Assembly (NCBI RefSeq): GCF_004348315.1
Contig: NZ_SMKC01000016.1
Coordinates: forward strand, 1 to 45,166
Source of the DNA: Streptomyces sp. 8K308
GTDB taxonomy: Bacteria > Actinomycetota > Actinomycetes > Streptomycetales > Streptomycetaceae
DNA length: 45,166 nt
Direction of reading: 5' to 3'
Both the position numbers and the translations under genes were made by a program. Every line of letters begins with the position of its first letter. The stretch's first letter is position 1. Below the pieces are notes generated by a model. The model did not search any database. It was not told the DNA's origin and was given only the letters and a program-made list of their open reading frames with translations. Below, piece after piece: positions 25,569 to 34,115 of the stretch.

Positions 25569-26702
25569 TCAGCGGAGGCGGCGTGCGCAGGTGCGGACCG
25601 ATGTGGCCAGGCGGGCCGCGTCCTGGCCGGCGCCGCCGGGGGTGGGGACGCGGCGGCGGGTGTAGCCGAAGGCCAGGCCCGCCGCGGGATCGGCGAAGGC
25701 CATCGAGCCGCCGGCGCCGTCGTGGCCGAAGGCGCGCGCGCCGAGGTACGGCACCGCCACCATGAAGCCGAGCCCGTACGCGCGCTCCATGTCGAGCACC
25801 AGGTCGCGGCCGACCGAGTACGGCTGCGCGCACTCGGCCGCCGTCTCCGGCGTCAACAGCTCGAGCGCGGCGGCGTAGAGCGCGGCCAGGCCACGGGCCG
25901 AGCCGAAGCCGCCCACCGAGGCGGGGCCGCCGGCCCTGAACTCGGGGTGGTTGGGCAGCGCCGCGAGCTCGATCTGCGTGGGGTGCTGGAGGTTGTAGGC
26001 GATGCCCGCGATGCTCTCCGGCTCGATGGGCTCCGCCGGCTCGGCCGGCGGCCGCGGCGGCAAAACGTCCACCACGCGCGCCAGTTCGCCGTCCGGCACA
26101 CCGAGGTGGAAGTCGACGCCGTGCGGCTCGACCAACCGGCTCCGGTAGTGGTCCCGCAGGCCGGCGCCCGAGACCCGCCGCACCAGTTCGCCGGCGAGCG
26201 CGCCGACGGTCAGCGAGTGGTAGCCGAAGGCGGCGCCCGGCCGCCAGTAGGGCCGCTGCGCGGCGAGACGCTCGGCGATGGCCGCGTCGTCGGCCAGCTC
26301 GGCCGGCGAGAAGCCGTCGTCGACGCCGATCAGGCCGGCCCGGTGGCCGAGCAGTTCCCGCACGGTGACGCCTGCCTTGCCCGCGGCCGCGAACTCCGGC
26401 CAGTAGGCCCGGACCTCGCGGTCCAGGTCGAGCGCGCCGTCTTGGACGAGCAGCGCGACCGCGAGGAAGGCGATCCCCTTGGTGGAGGAGAAGACGCCGA
26501 GCAGCGAGTCCCCCGCCAGGCCGGGGCCGCCCCACAGGTCGACCACCTGCCGGCCGTCGACCCGCGCGGCCACCTGGGCGGCGAGCCCGGGCTCCGCGGC
26601 CAGCAGCGCCGCGAACTCCTCGCGCACCGGCTCGTATCCGGCGGCGACCGTGCCCCGGACGGCCGTCGCCCCGGCGATCTCCTCGGCGGTTTCGATCGTC
26701 AT
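25569..26702 (-). CDS. Serine hydrolase, class C beta-lactamase / esterase family
   Basis: The 377-residue protein has the SxxK nucleophile motif in VFSSTKGIAF, the Tyr motif in FGYHSLTVG, and HDGAGG in place of KTG near the end. This is the pattern of cytoplasmic EstB-like esterases in the beta-lactamase fold. No signal peptide is seen. ATG 26702 has GGGGAAG upstream; a start 15 bases earlier is possible. It lies 11 bases after the pectate lyase gene and is probably the last gene of the operon. A deacetylase or esterase role on imported pectic fragments would fit but is a guess. Confidence 0.88.
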   Translation of the reverse strand: MTIETAEEIAGATAVRGTVAAGYEPVREEFAALLAAEPGLAAQVAARVDGRQVVDLWGGPGLAGDSLLGVFSSTKGIAFLAVALLVQDGALDLDREVRAYWPEFAAAGKAGVTVRELLGHRAGLIGVDDGFSPAELADDAAIAERLAAQRPYWRPGAAFGYHSLTVGALAGELVRRVSGAGLRDHYRSRLVEPHGVDFHLGVPDGELARVVDVLPPRPPAEPAEPIEPESIAGIAYNLQHPTQIELAALPNHPEFRAGGPASVGGFGSARGLAALYAAALELLTPETAAECAQPYSVGRDLVLDMERAYGLGFMVAVPYLGARAFGHDGAGGSMAFADPAAGLAFGYTRRRVPTPGGAGQDAARLATSVRTCARRLR

Positions 26703-26713
26703 CTCGCTTCCCC

Positions 26714-28051
26714 TCACATGGTGTTGGGTAGCCGCCCGGCCCCCGCCCGGACGCCCACGAGCGCCGGGACCGCCAGCGGGTGGTCGACCCGGGTGCGCAG
26801 CGTCGGTGTCCAGCCGGCGCCCGCGCCGATCGGGGCGTCCGGGTTGGCGGCGTTATGGGCGGCCAACAGGTCGACGGGACGGCCGTTGACCCGGTTGCCA
26901 TGCTCGGTCATCGCGGTGCCGGGGTTCCAGCGCCGGATGACCTCGGCCGGGGTGATCTCCCCGGGCAGCGTGACGGCGTTGTACTCGGCGACCAGCGCCG
27001 ACTCGAGGCCGATCCCCCAGTAGTAGCTGTACGCGGCGCCCGGGTCGTGCCTGAAGTGGTTGTTGTAGGCGTCGACCTGGCCGAACCTGACGCGCGGCGT
27101 GCGGGAGTTGACGTTGTGGAACAGGTTGTGGTGCAGGGTGACCCGCAGCCTGCCCCGGTCGTCGGCGCCCGCGCCGTCGCCGTTGCCGATCAGCAGCGTC
27201 TTGTCGTGCTCGGTGAACACGTTCCAGCTGACCGTCACCAGGTCGGAGCCGCGCACCACGTCCAGCTGGCCGTCGTGCTGCTGGAAGGGGCGGCCGAAGT
27301 AGCTCGGCTGGTCGGCGTCCGGGCGGCGGCCGTCGGTGAAGGTGTTGTGGTTCACCCAGACGCGCCGCGAGCCGTACAGCACCAGGCTGTCGTACTCCGA
27401 GTTCCACGCGCCGAGGTCGCCGTCGGTCGGGTCCCACCGCAGGAAGCAGTCGAAGGTGTCCTCGAGGGTGAGGTTGCGCACGATGACGTTCTCCCGGCGC
27501 CGGACGTCGAGGGTGGCGCCGAGCAGCCGGGCGCCGCGCCCCTCGCCGATGATGGTGGTGTCCGAGGGGACGGACAGCACGACGCGGGCCCGCTGGCGGG
27601 CCTCGGAGGCGGCGCGGGCCTCCTCGAGCGGTCCGGAGGGATCGGCGTCGCCCCAGGTGTCGGGGTGGTAGGCGGCCAGGTAGGCGTCCAGGCTGTAGCC
27701 GTCCGTGGCGTAGTCCGCGCAGTCGAGCGGGGCGCCCTCGGCATCGGTGTTGGCGTCGATGGTGCCGCGGACCCGGATGATCCGCGGCACCCCCGGGTCG
27801 TCGGCGAGGGCGGCGGCCAGCTCCGCCCTGGTGGTGACGGTGTAGTCGTGCTCGGCGTCGGCGGCCGCGCCCCCGGTGACGGGACCCTCGGCCGAGCCCC
27901 AGCCGTCGCCGTCCCGCAGCGCGGCGCGGGCCGCGTCCGACGCCGGCGCGCCGGAGGCGGCGGCCGGCAGCGGGCCGAGGCCGAAGACGGCGCAGCCGAG
28001 CGCGCAGCCCAGCACGGCGACGCGTCTGACGATGGTGGTGACGGTGGTCAT
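26714..28051 (-). CDS. Secreted pectate lyase (PL1)
   Basis: This secreted polysaccharide lyase has 445 residues and cleaves polygalacturonate by beta-elimination. A signal peptide covers about the first 32 residues (VAVLGCALGCAVFGLGPLPAAASG). The parallel beta-helix carries PL1 marks: DCFLRWDPTDGDLGAWNSEYD, VWVNHNTFTDG with Ca-binding acidic residues, the hydrophobic VSWNVFTEHDKTLLIG, and the catalytic-Arg segment RTPRVRFGQVDAYNNHF. Its ATG overlaps the binding-protein stop (ATGA), so it is coupled to the transporter, which links polymer cleavage to uptake. AGGAG lies 8 bases upstream. Confidence 0.93.
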   Translation of the reverse strand: MTTVTTIVRRVAVLGCALGCAVFGLGPLPAAASGAPASDAARAALRDGDGWGSAEGPVTGGAAADAEHDYTVTTRAELAAALADDPGVPRIIRVRGTIDANTDAEGAPLDCADYATDGYSLDAYLAAYHPDTWGDADPSGPLEEARAASEARQRARVVLSVPSDTTIIGEGRGARLLGATLDVRRRENVIVRNLTLEDTFDCFLRWDPTDGDLGAWNSEYDSLVLYGSRRVWVNHNTFTDGRRPDADQPSYFGRPFQQHDGQLDVVRGSDLVTVSWNVFTEHDKTLLIGNGDGAGADDRGRLRVTLHHNLFHNVNSRTPRVRFGQVDAYNNHFRHDPGAAYSYYWGIGLESALVAEYNAVTLPGEITPAEVIRRWNPGTAMTEHGNRVNGRPVDLLAAHNAANPDAPIGAGAGWTPTLRTRVDHPLAVPALVGVRAGAGRLPNTM

Positions 28052-29376
28052 CCCCGGTACTCCTCCCACTCGGCCTGGGCCTCGTTGAGCCGCTGGGCGA
28101 GGTCGTCGGCGAACTCCTGGGCGGTGATCTCGCCCAGCAGCAGCCGCTGGAAGTTGGGCTCGGTGTCTGCCTTGGTGATGTTGTTCCAGTCCGGCAGGTA
28201 GTAGGGCAGCTGGACGATGGTAGTGGCCTCGTCGCTCAGGGCCTCGACGGCGGCCGCGGTGGGCGGGGCCTCGGCGAGCCATGGGTCGGCCAGCGCCTCG
28301 GTGTTGGCGGGGATCTGGCCGGCCGACTCGTTCCAGAGGCTGTTCATCTCTTGCGAGGCGGCGAACTCGATGAACCGCCAGGCGGCCTCCTTGTTCTCGC
28401 TGGCCCGGAAGAGCCCCAGGCCGTCGACCGGGTTGGAGACGAAGGTGTGCGAGCCGTCCGCGGTGTCCGCCGGCATCGGCACGCCAGCCACCCGGTCGGC
28501 GCCGAAGGCGGCCACGTGGTCGGGGTAGGAGCCGAGGTTGTGCTGGAGCATGCCGACCGTGCCGCCGGTGAAGGTGGCGACCATGTTGGTGAAGTCGTTG
28601 CTCAGGTCGGCCTCCGGGGTGACCGTGTTGTACAGGCCAACGTAGCGCTCCAACTCCTCGACGTTCGCCGGGTCGTTGACGGTGGTCTCCGCGCCGTCCC
28701 AGAAGGAGTCGATGCCGGACTGCGCGTACATCATGTCGAGCGCCTGGGCGACCGATCCCTCGCCGCCGCGGATGGTGAAGCCGAACTCGCCCGAGCCCCG
28801 GTCCGTCAGCTCCTCGGCGGCGGTGTAGAACGCGTCCCAGGTGGTGGGGGGTTCGAGTCCGGCCGCCTCGAACAGGTCGGTGCGGTACCACAGGACACCC
28901 TGGTTGGCGGAGGTGGGCACCGAGTACATCTCCTCACCCTCGCCGGTGGTGGCCCGAACGCTCTCCACCATCGCCGGCATCAGGCTCTCCGTCAGGCCGC
29001 TCTCGGCGACCCGGTCCCCGACCGGCTCCAGGGCCTCCTGGGCGACGAGGTTGGCGAGGTAGGACGTGGAGACGCCGCCGACGTCCGGCAGCCCCTCGCC
29101 GCCCTGGATCGCCGCGTCGTACTTGGACTGGACCTCGCCGATCGGCACACCCACGTACTCGACCTGGATGTCGGGGTTGGCCTCCTCGAAGGCGTCGATG
29201 ATCTCGTTCCACACGTCGGTGCGAACGCCGCCGTTGTTGTCCCAGAACACGATCTCGCCGGTGCCGTCGCCCTCCGCGCCGGCCGACTGTCCTGAGTCAC
29301 CACAGGCGGTGGCCGTGGCGGCCAACACGAGCGCGGTGAGAGCTGCGGCTACGCCGCGGGTCAGGTGTGTGCTCAT
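28048..29376 (-). CDS. Sugar ABC transporter substrate-binding lipoprotein (second CUT1 system)
   Basis: This 442-residue extracellular lipoprotein has a signal with lipobox-like TATAC near residue 25, then a Gly/Glu-rich linker and a family-1 binding fold starting IVFWDNNGGVRTDVW. GGAG lies upstream of ATG 29376. It is separated from its two permease genes by an oxidoreductase and GH43 gene, but shares strand and operon. The pectate lyase gene overlaps its stop. Likely ligand: pectic or arabinan oligosaccharides. Confidence 0.92.
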   Translation of the reverse strand: MSTHLTRGVAAALTALVLAATATACGDSGQSAGAEGDGTGEIVFWDNNGGVRTDVWNEIIDAFEEANPDIQVEYVGVPIGEVQSKYDAAIQGGEGLPDVGGVSTSYLANLVAQEALEPVGDRVAESGLTESLMPAMVESVRATTGEGEEMYSVPTSANQGVLWYRTDLFEAAGLEPPTTWDAFYTAAEELTDRGSGEFGFTIRGGEGSVAQALDMMYAQSGIDSFWDGAETTVNDPANVEELERYVGLYNTVTPEADLSNDFTNMVATFTGGTVGMLQHNLGSYPDHVAAFGADRVAGVPMPADTADGSHTFVSNPVDGLGLFRASENKEAAWRFIEFAASQEMNSLWNESAGQIPANTEALADPWLAEAPPTAAAVEALSDEATTIVQLPYYLPDWNNITKADTEPNFQRLLLGEITAQEFADDLAQRLNEAQAEWEEYRG

Positions 29377-29487
29377 CGTGCGGCTCCGTGGGTCGGGGAA
29401 GGTGGTCGCTGTGCTGTGCCCCTCTGATGTGCGCTGCGCTGTGCTCTCTCGTTCGGTGTGGGTGAGGTGGGGATGTGTGTCGTGGTC

Positions 29488-31002
29488 TCAGGTCACGCGG
29501 AACCGCGTGAAGGTGGCCGTTGCCGCGTCCTCGGCGCCGTCGAGGGCGGCGGCGAACAGGCCGAGTTGGGCGCCCGTCCACCCCCAGCCCACGGCGGCGA
29601 AGTCGAAGCCCGACGGGGCCGGCGCCGCCGCGTCGCCGGGGCGCGCGGCGAACCGGCAGCGGCCGTCGGCCAACACGTCCACCCGCAGCAGGGCGCGTCC
29701 CTCGGGCGCCGGCCTGGGCGTCGCGGCGTCCCGCTCGCGCTCCGCGACCCGTTCGGCGAAGCGGTGGACGAGCCGGACCTCGCCGTCGCCGCCGCGTTCC
29801 AGGCCGATCCAGGAGTACGCGTCGCCGAGCACCGCGAGGCCGGCCCTGGCGCCCGGGGCCCCGGTGTCGAGCGTCAACTCGACGGTGACCCGGCGCGGGC
29901 CGACCGGCAGCCGCTGCGCCAGCACGTTCGGCAGCAGCCGCAGGTCGTGCGCGTCGGCGGTGGGCGGGCAGGCGAGCCGCAGCCCCGCGCCCCGGTGGGA
30001 ACGCGCCCAGCCGGGGGCCGGGTTGGCCAGCCACGACCACTGCGGGCCGAAGCTCCCCTCGGGGAAGTCGTCGTCAGTGGCGGGCCGTTGGGTGGGGAAG
30101 CCGCCGACCGGCAGCGGCCCGCCGGACACCGGCTGGCCGTAGGCGCCGATCACCGGCCAGCCGTCCGCGTCCCAGCGCATCGGCTGGAGGTGCACCACCC
30201 GGCCGAACGCGCCGCGCTGCTGGAAGTGCAGGAACCAGTCGGCGCCGGCGGCCGTGGTCACCCAGGCCCCCTGGTGGGGGCCGTTGACGTCGGACTCGCC
30301 CTGGGCCAGCACCACCCGCTCCTCGTAGGGGCCGAAGACCGAGCGGGAGCGGAAGGCGCCCTGCCAGCCGGTCTCCACCGAGCCGGCCGGCGCGAGGATC
30401 CAGTACCAGCCGTCGCGGCGGTAGAACTTGGGGCCCTCCAGCGTGAACCAGCCGGGCAGCGCGTCGCCGTCCACGACCACCCGGCCCTCGTCGAGCACCC
30501 GCGCGCCGTCCGGGCTCATCCGATGGCAGGTCAGCCGGTTCTTGACGCCGGAGCGCGATCTGGCCCAGCCGTGCACCAGGTAGGCGGCGCCGTCCTCGTC
30601 CCACAGCGGGCAGGGGTCGATCAGGCCCCTGCCCTCCTTCACCAGCCGCGGCTCCGTCCAGGGCCCGCGGATCGCGGGCGCGTTGACCTGCTGGATGCCG
30701 AGGTCGGGGTCGCCCCAGAAGATCCAGAACCGGCCGGCGTGGTGCCGGATCGCCGGCGCCCACACGCCCCCGTCGGGCCGCGGCACCGTGAACCTCTCGG
30801 CCGGCTCCAGGCGGCGCAGCGCGTGCCCGACGAACCGCCAGTTGACCAGGTCGCGGGAGTGGAGCAGCGGCAGCCCAGGCACCCGGCCGAAGCTGGAGGC
30901 GGTGAGGTAGAAGTCCTCGCCGACCCGGATGACGTCGGGGTCCGACCAGTCGGCCGCGAGCACCGGGTTGCGGTAGGTGCCGCCGCCGTGGGGGTCCGTC
31001 AC
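29488..31002 (-). CDS. Intracellular GH43-family glycosidase with C-terminal beta-sandwich
   Basis: This 504-residue protein has a five-bladed propeller. The catalytic triad is Asp in DWSDPDV (base), Asp in GLIDPCPLW (pKa modulator) and Glu in TLEGPKF (acid). A concanavalin-like domain follows (about residues 320-504). GH43 enzymes act on alpha-arabinosides, beta-xylosides or beta-galactosides. No signal peptide is present, so imported oligosaccharides are the substrate. GTG 31002 overlaps the upstream stop (GTGA). Context with an arabinonate-type dehydratase favours arabinosides. Confidence 0.9.
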   Translation of the reverse strand: MTDPHGGGTYRNPVLAADWSDPDVIRVGEDFYLTASSFGRVPGLPLLHSRDLVNWRFVGHALRRLEPAERFTVPRPDGGVWAPAIRHHAGRFWIFWGDPDLGIQQVNAPAIRGPWTEPRLVKEGRGLIDPCPLWDEDGAAYLVHGWARSRSGVKNRLTCHRMSPDGARVLDEGRVVVDGDALPGWFTLEGPKFYRRDGWYWILAPAGSVETGWQGAFRSRSVFGPYEERVVLAQGESDVNGPHQGAWVTTAAGADWFLHFQQRGAFGRVVHLQPMRWDADGWPVIGAYGQPVSGGPLPVGGFPTQRPATDDDFPEGSFGPQWSWLANPAPGWARSHRGAGLRLACPPTADAHDLRLLPNVLAQRLPVGPRRVTVELTLDTGAPGARAGLAVLGDAYSWIGLERGGDGEVRLVHRFAERVAERERDAATPRPAPEGRALLRVDVLADGRCRFAARPGDAAAPAPSGFDFAAVGWGWTGAQLGLFAAALDGAEDAATATFTRFRVT

Positions 31003-32192
31003 GCGCTCCCCCAGCCCTTGCCGGCCCACGGCGCGCCGAGTTCGGCGTAGCCGGCCAGTTCGGCGGCGCCGCGCGCGGTGAGTTCGTCGATGCCGGGGAT
31101 GAGGCGGCGCGGGCCGTTCTCGCCCGGCTCGCCGCGCCAGGCGTCGGCCGGCAGCTCGACCGGTTCCGGCGCGGTGCGCACCGCCTCCACCAGGCGGGTG
31201 AAGGCGCCGGTGCGCTCCAGCGGCACCAACAGCGGTTCGCCGTCCCGCAGATGGGCGACGAGGTTCTCCAACAGGTCGGTGCGGCCGTGCCGGACGGTCT
31301 CCGGCTCGTGCCCGTCGCGCTCGATCCGCACCTCGTCGGCCTTGTACCAGAAGGTGATCCGACCGCGCTCGCCGTGCACCACGACATAGGGCTCGCCCGG
31401 GCGTTCGGCGCACAGCGTCACGGTGGTCACGATCAGGCCGCCCGCGGTGGTGCGGATGCGGGCGGCCGAGGTGTCGTCGGCGGCGATGTCGTTGACGCGG
31501 TACAGCTCGAGGTCGACGCCGGCGATGTCCTCGACCCGGTCGGATCCCTCGATGCGCAGCGCGGTGGCGGTGGCGTGCGCCAACGCGTTGGTGAGCACGC
31601 CGTCGACGACGTCCCGGCCGTCCAGGGTGCGGTGCCCGCCCCAGGGCGCGCGGCGCCAGTACGCCTCGTCGCGCACCCAGGCGCCGGCGGCGCCGAACCC
31701 GCGCACCGCGCCGATGGCGCCGTCCGCGACCAGGCCGCGGATGGCCTCGACGGCGTGCGAGCCGAGGGACTGGAAGCCGATCTGGCAGGCGGTGCCGGCC
31801 TTGGCGACGCCGGCCGCCAGCTGCTCGAAGGCCGCCATCGAGGGCGTGGGCGGCTTCTCGAGCAGCAGGTGGACGCCGTGCCTGGCGGCCAGCAGGCCGA
31901 GTTCCTCGTGCGTCTGGATCGGGGTGCAGACCACGGCGACCCGGGCGCCTGTGCCGGCGAGGAGCTCCCCCAGGTCGGCGGACTGCTCGACCCTCGCCGG
32001 GTCGAGCCCGGGCAGGTCGAACTCGGCCGGCTCGAGCGGCGCGAGCTCGCAGATCCCGGCGAGCCGCACCACGCCGCGCTCGGCGAGTCGGGAGATGTTG
32101 CGCAGGTGCCACCGTCCGTGGCCCCGGGCGCCGGCGAGCACCAGGGGCAGCGGTTCGGCCAGTTCTCCGTCGGTCAGGATGCTGTCGTTCAT
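30999..32192 (-). CDS. Gfo/Idh/MocA-family oxidoreductase
   Basis: This 397-residue NAD(P)-dependent dehydrogenase has a Rossmann domain (VLAGARGHGRWHLRNISRL, ICELAP, VVCTPIQTHEELGLLAARHGVHLLLEKPPTPS with the family EKP motif) and a C-terminal substrate domain. Substrates of the family are sugars and sugar derivatives. In this operon it could be the sugar 1-dehydrogenase that makes the aldonate for the IlvD-type enzyme, for instance L-arabinose to L-arabinonate. That is an inference. ATG 32192 lacks a strong Shine-Dalgarno. Confidence 0.88.
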   Translation of the reverse strand: MNDSILTDGELAEPLPLVLAGARGHGRWHLRNISRLAERGVVRLAGICELAPLEPAEFDLPGLDPARVEQSADLGELLAGTGARVAVVCTPIQTHEELGLLAARHGVHLLLEKPPTPSMAAFEQLAAGVAKAGTACQIGFQSLGSHAVEAIRGLVADGAIGAVRGFGAAGAWVRDEAYWRRAPWGGHRTLDGRDVVDGVLTNALAHATATALRIEGSDRVEDIAGVDLELYRVNDIAADDTSAARIRTTAGGLIVTTVTLCAERPGEPYVVVHGERGRITFWYKADEVRIERDGHEPETVRHGRTDLLENLVAHLRDGEPLLVPLERTGAFTRLVEAVRTAPEPVELPADAWRGEPGENGPRRLIPGIDELTARGAAELAGYAELGAPWAGKGWGSA

Positions 32193-32232
32193 CGTGCGGT
32201 GCGCACTCTCTTTCTGGGTGTCTCGGAGTCGG

Positions 32233-33141
32233 TCACCCCTTCACCGCCCCGGCGCTGAAGCCGGTGATCAGCCAGCGCTGGATGAAGGCGAAGACGATGA
32301 CGACGGGCACGGCCGCCACCACGCCCCCGGCGGCGAGCGCGCCGAGGTCCACGCTGTCGGAGCCGATCAGCGTGTTGAGGCCGACCGGGATGGTCTGGCG
32401 GTCCTGCGAGTTGAGGAACATGAGGGCGAACAGGAAGTGGTTCCAGCTGTGGACGAAGGCGAAGGAGCCGACCGCCACGAGTCCCGGCCGCAGCAGCGGC
32501 AGCACGATGGCGAGGAAGCCCCGCAGCCGGGAGCAGCCGTCCACCCAGGCGGCCTCCTCAAGGGAGGGCGGCACGTTCCTGATGAAGCCGCTGATGAGGA
32601 TCATCGACAGCGGGAGTTGGAAGACGGTCTCGGCGAGGATCACGCTCCACAGCGAGTTGAGCAGCGAGAGCTCGCGGAACACCTCGAAGAGCGGCACCAG
32701 CATCAGCGCGCCGGGGATGAACTGCGAGCACAGCAGCGCCAGCATGAACGGCATCCGCAGCCGGAACCTGAACCGGGCCAGCGCGTAGCCGCCGGAGAGC
32801 GCCACCAGCATCGTCATCAGCATGGTGGCGACGCCCACCTGGACGCTGTTGGCGAAGTAGGTGTCGAAGCTGCGCTCGTTCCACACCTTCTCGAAGTGCT
32901 CGGTGGTGACGGGCCAGGGCACCAGCGAGTCGGATCCGGGCTCGCGGAGCGCGAACAGCAGCATCCAGTAGAACGGGATCAGGGTGAAGAGCAGGTAGAG
33001 GCCGAGCGGCAGGAAGACCTGCCAGCGCGGCGGCTGGTCGTGGGGGCGGCGGCGTGACACGGGTGGACGCCCGGCGGGCGGTCCGGGCGGCGGCTCTTCG
33101 GTCACGGTCGGCGTGTCGCGGCCGAGGCTGACGGTGGTCAC
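32233..33141 (-). CDS. Sugar ABC transporter permease (MalG type, second system)
   Basis: This is a CUT1 permease of 302 residues with an N-terminal Pro-rich cytoplasmic extension of about 38 residues and six helices. The EAA loop reads EEAAWVDGCSRLRGFLAIVLP. It ends WLITGFSAGAVKG. GTG 33141 overlaps the preceding permease stop (GTGA). There is no ATPase gene in the operon. Confidence 0.92.
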   Translation of the reverse strand: MTTVSLGRDTPTVTEEPPPGPPAGRPPVSRRRPHDQPPRWQVFLPLGLYLLFTLIPFYWMLLFALREPGSDSLVPWPVTTEHFEKVWNERSFDTYFANSVQVGVATMLMTMLVALSGGYALARFRFRLRMPFMLALLCSQFIPGALMLVPLFEVFRELSLLNSLWSVILAETVFQLPLSMILISGFIRNVPPSLEEAAWVDGCSRLRGFLAIVLPLLRPGLVAVGSFAFVHSWNHFLFALMFLNSQDRQTIPVGLNTLIGSDSVDLGALAAGGVVAAVPVVIVFAFIQRWLITGFSAGAVKG

Positions 33142-34070
33142 TTGTCGTCACCTCCGAACTTGCTCAGGCGCAGGTAGAGGATCGAGCAGAACAGCAGGAT
33201 CACGAAGGCGACCGTGGTCAGCGCGGCGGCGTAGCCGAACTCGTTGCCGTCGATGCCGGTCTGGGCGACGTAGAGCGGGAGGGTGGTGGTCTGTCCGGCC
33301 GGTCCGCCGTTGGTCAGGGTGTAGAGCAGGTCGACGTTGTTGAACTCCCAGACCGCGCGCAGCAGCGTGGACAGCACGATGGCGTCCCGCAGGTGCGGCA
33401 GGGTGATGTGCCAGAAGCGGCGCAGCCGGCCGGCGCCGTCGACGCTCGCGGCCTCGTAGAGGTCCTTGGAGACGGACTGCAGGTCGGCGAGGATCAGGAT
33501 GGCGAAGAACGGTACGCCGCGCCAGAGTTCGGCGACCACGGCGCCCCAGAACACGGTGCCGGTGTCGGCGAGCACGGAGGTCCCGTACTCGCCGATGCCG
33601 GCGTCGGCCAGGTAGCGGCTGATGCCCGTTGAGGGGTTGTAGATCAGCAGCCAGATGGTGCTGGTCAGCACGCCGGAGACGGCCCACGGCGAGAAGACCA
33701 GGGCGCGGGCCAGGCCGCGCCCGACGAAGGTCTGGTTGATCAGCAGGGCCAGCACCAGGCCGAAGACCAGCTGGAGGCCGACCTCGACGAACACCCAACG
33801 GGCGCTGAACGCCAGGGTGTCCCAGAAGAACGGGTCGTCGGTGAAGATCTCCCGGAAGTTGTCGAGGCCGGCGAATCCGTTGCGCCAGGGCTTGGTGACG
33901 TTGTAGTCCCGCAGGCTGTAGTACAGGACGCTGAGCATCGGGTAGGCGATGAAGCCCAGCATCAGCAGCCCGGCGGGAGCGATCAGCAGGTAGGGCAGAG
34001 AGCGAGACGTGCTTCCGGTGCGGCGGCGGCGCTTGGGCCTTACCGGCCGTTCTTGGTGCGCGATTGCCAT
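33138..34070 (-). CDS. Sugar ABC transporter permease (MalF type, second system)
   Basis: This is a CUT1 permease of 310 residues with a basic N-terminus (RPKRRRRTGSTSRS) and six helices. The EAA loop reads YEAASVDGAGRLRRFWHITLP. It begins 45 bases after the dehydratase stop and overlaps the next permease. Together with the binding lipoprotein at 28048-29376 it forms one importer that would need an external MsiK-like ATPase. Confidence 0.92.
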   Translation of the reverse strand: MAIAHQERPVRPKRRRRTGSTSRSLPYLLIAPAGLLMLGFIAYPMLSVLYYSLRDYNVTKPWRNGFAGLDNFREIFTDDPFFWDTLAFSARWVFVEVGLQLVFGLVLALLINQTFVGRGLARALVFSPWAVSGVLTSTIWLLIYNPSTGISRYLADAGIGEYGTSVLADTGTVFWGAVVAELWRGVPFFAILILADLQSVSKDLYEAASVDGAGRLRRFWHITLPHLRDAIVLSTLLRAVWEFNNVDLLYTLTNGGPAGQTTTLPLYVAQTGIDGNEFGYAAALTTVAFVILLFCSILYLRLSKFGGDDK

Positions 34071-34115
34071 CGATACCTCTCGAAGCCTTCTAGCTGTCGT
34101 GGCCTTCCCCGGCCT

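Noticed and set aside
29488..32112. Apparent 874-residue fusion of the oxidoreductase and GH43 genes
   Set aside because: The N-terminal half is an out-of-frame shadow of the oxidoreductase. GH43 begins at GTG 31002 with a GTGA overlap.
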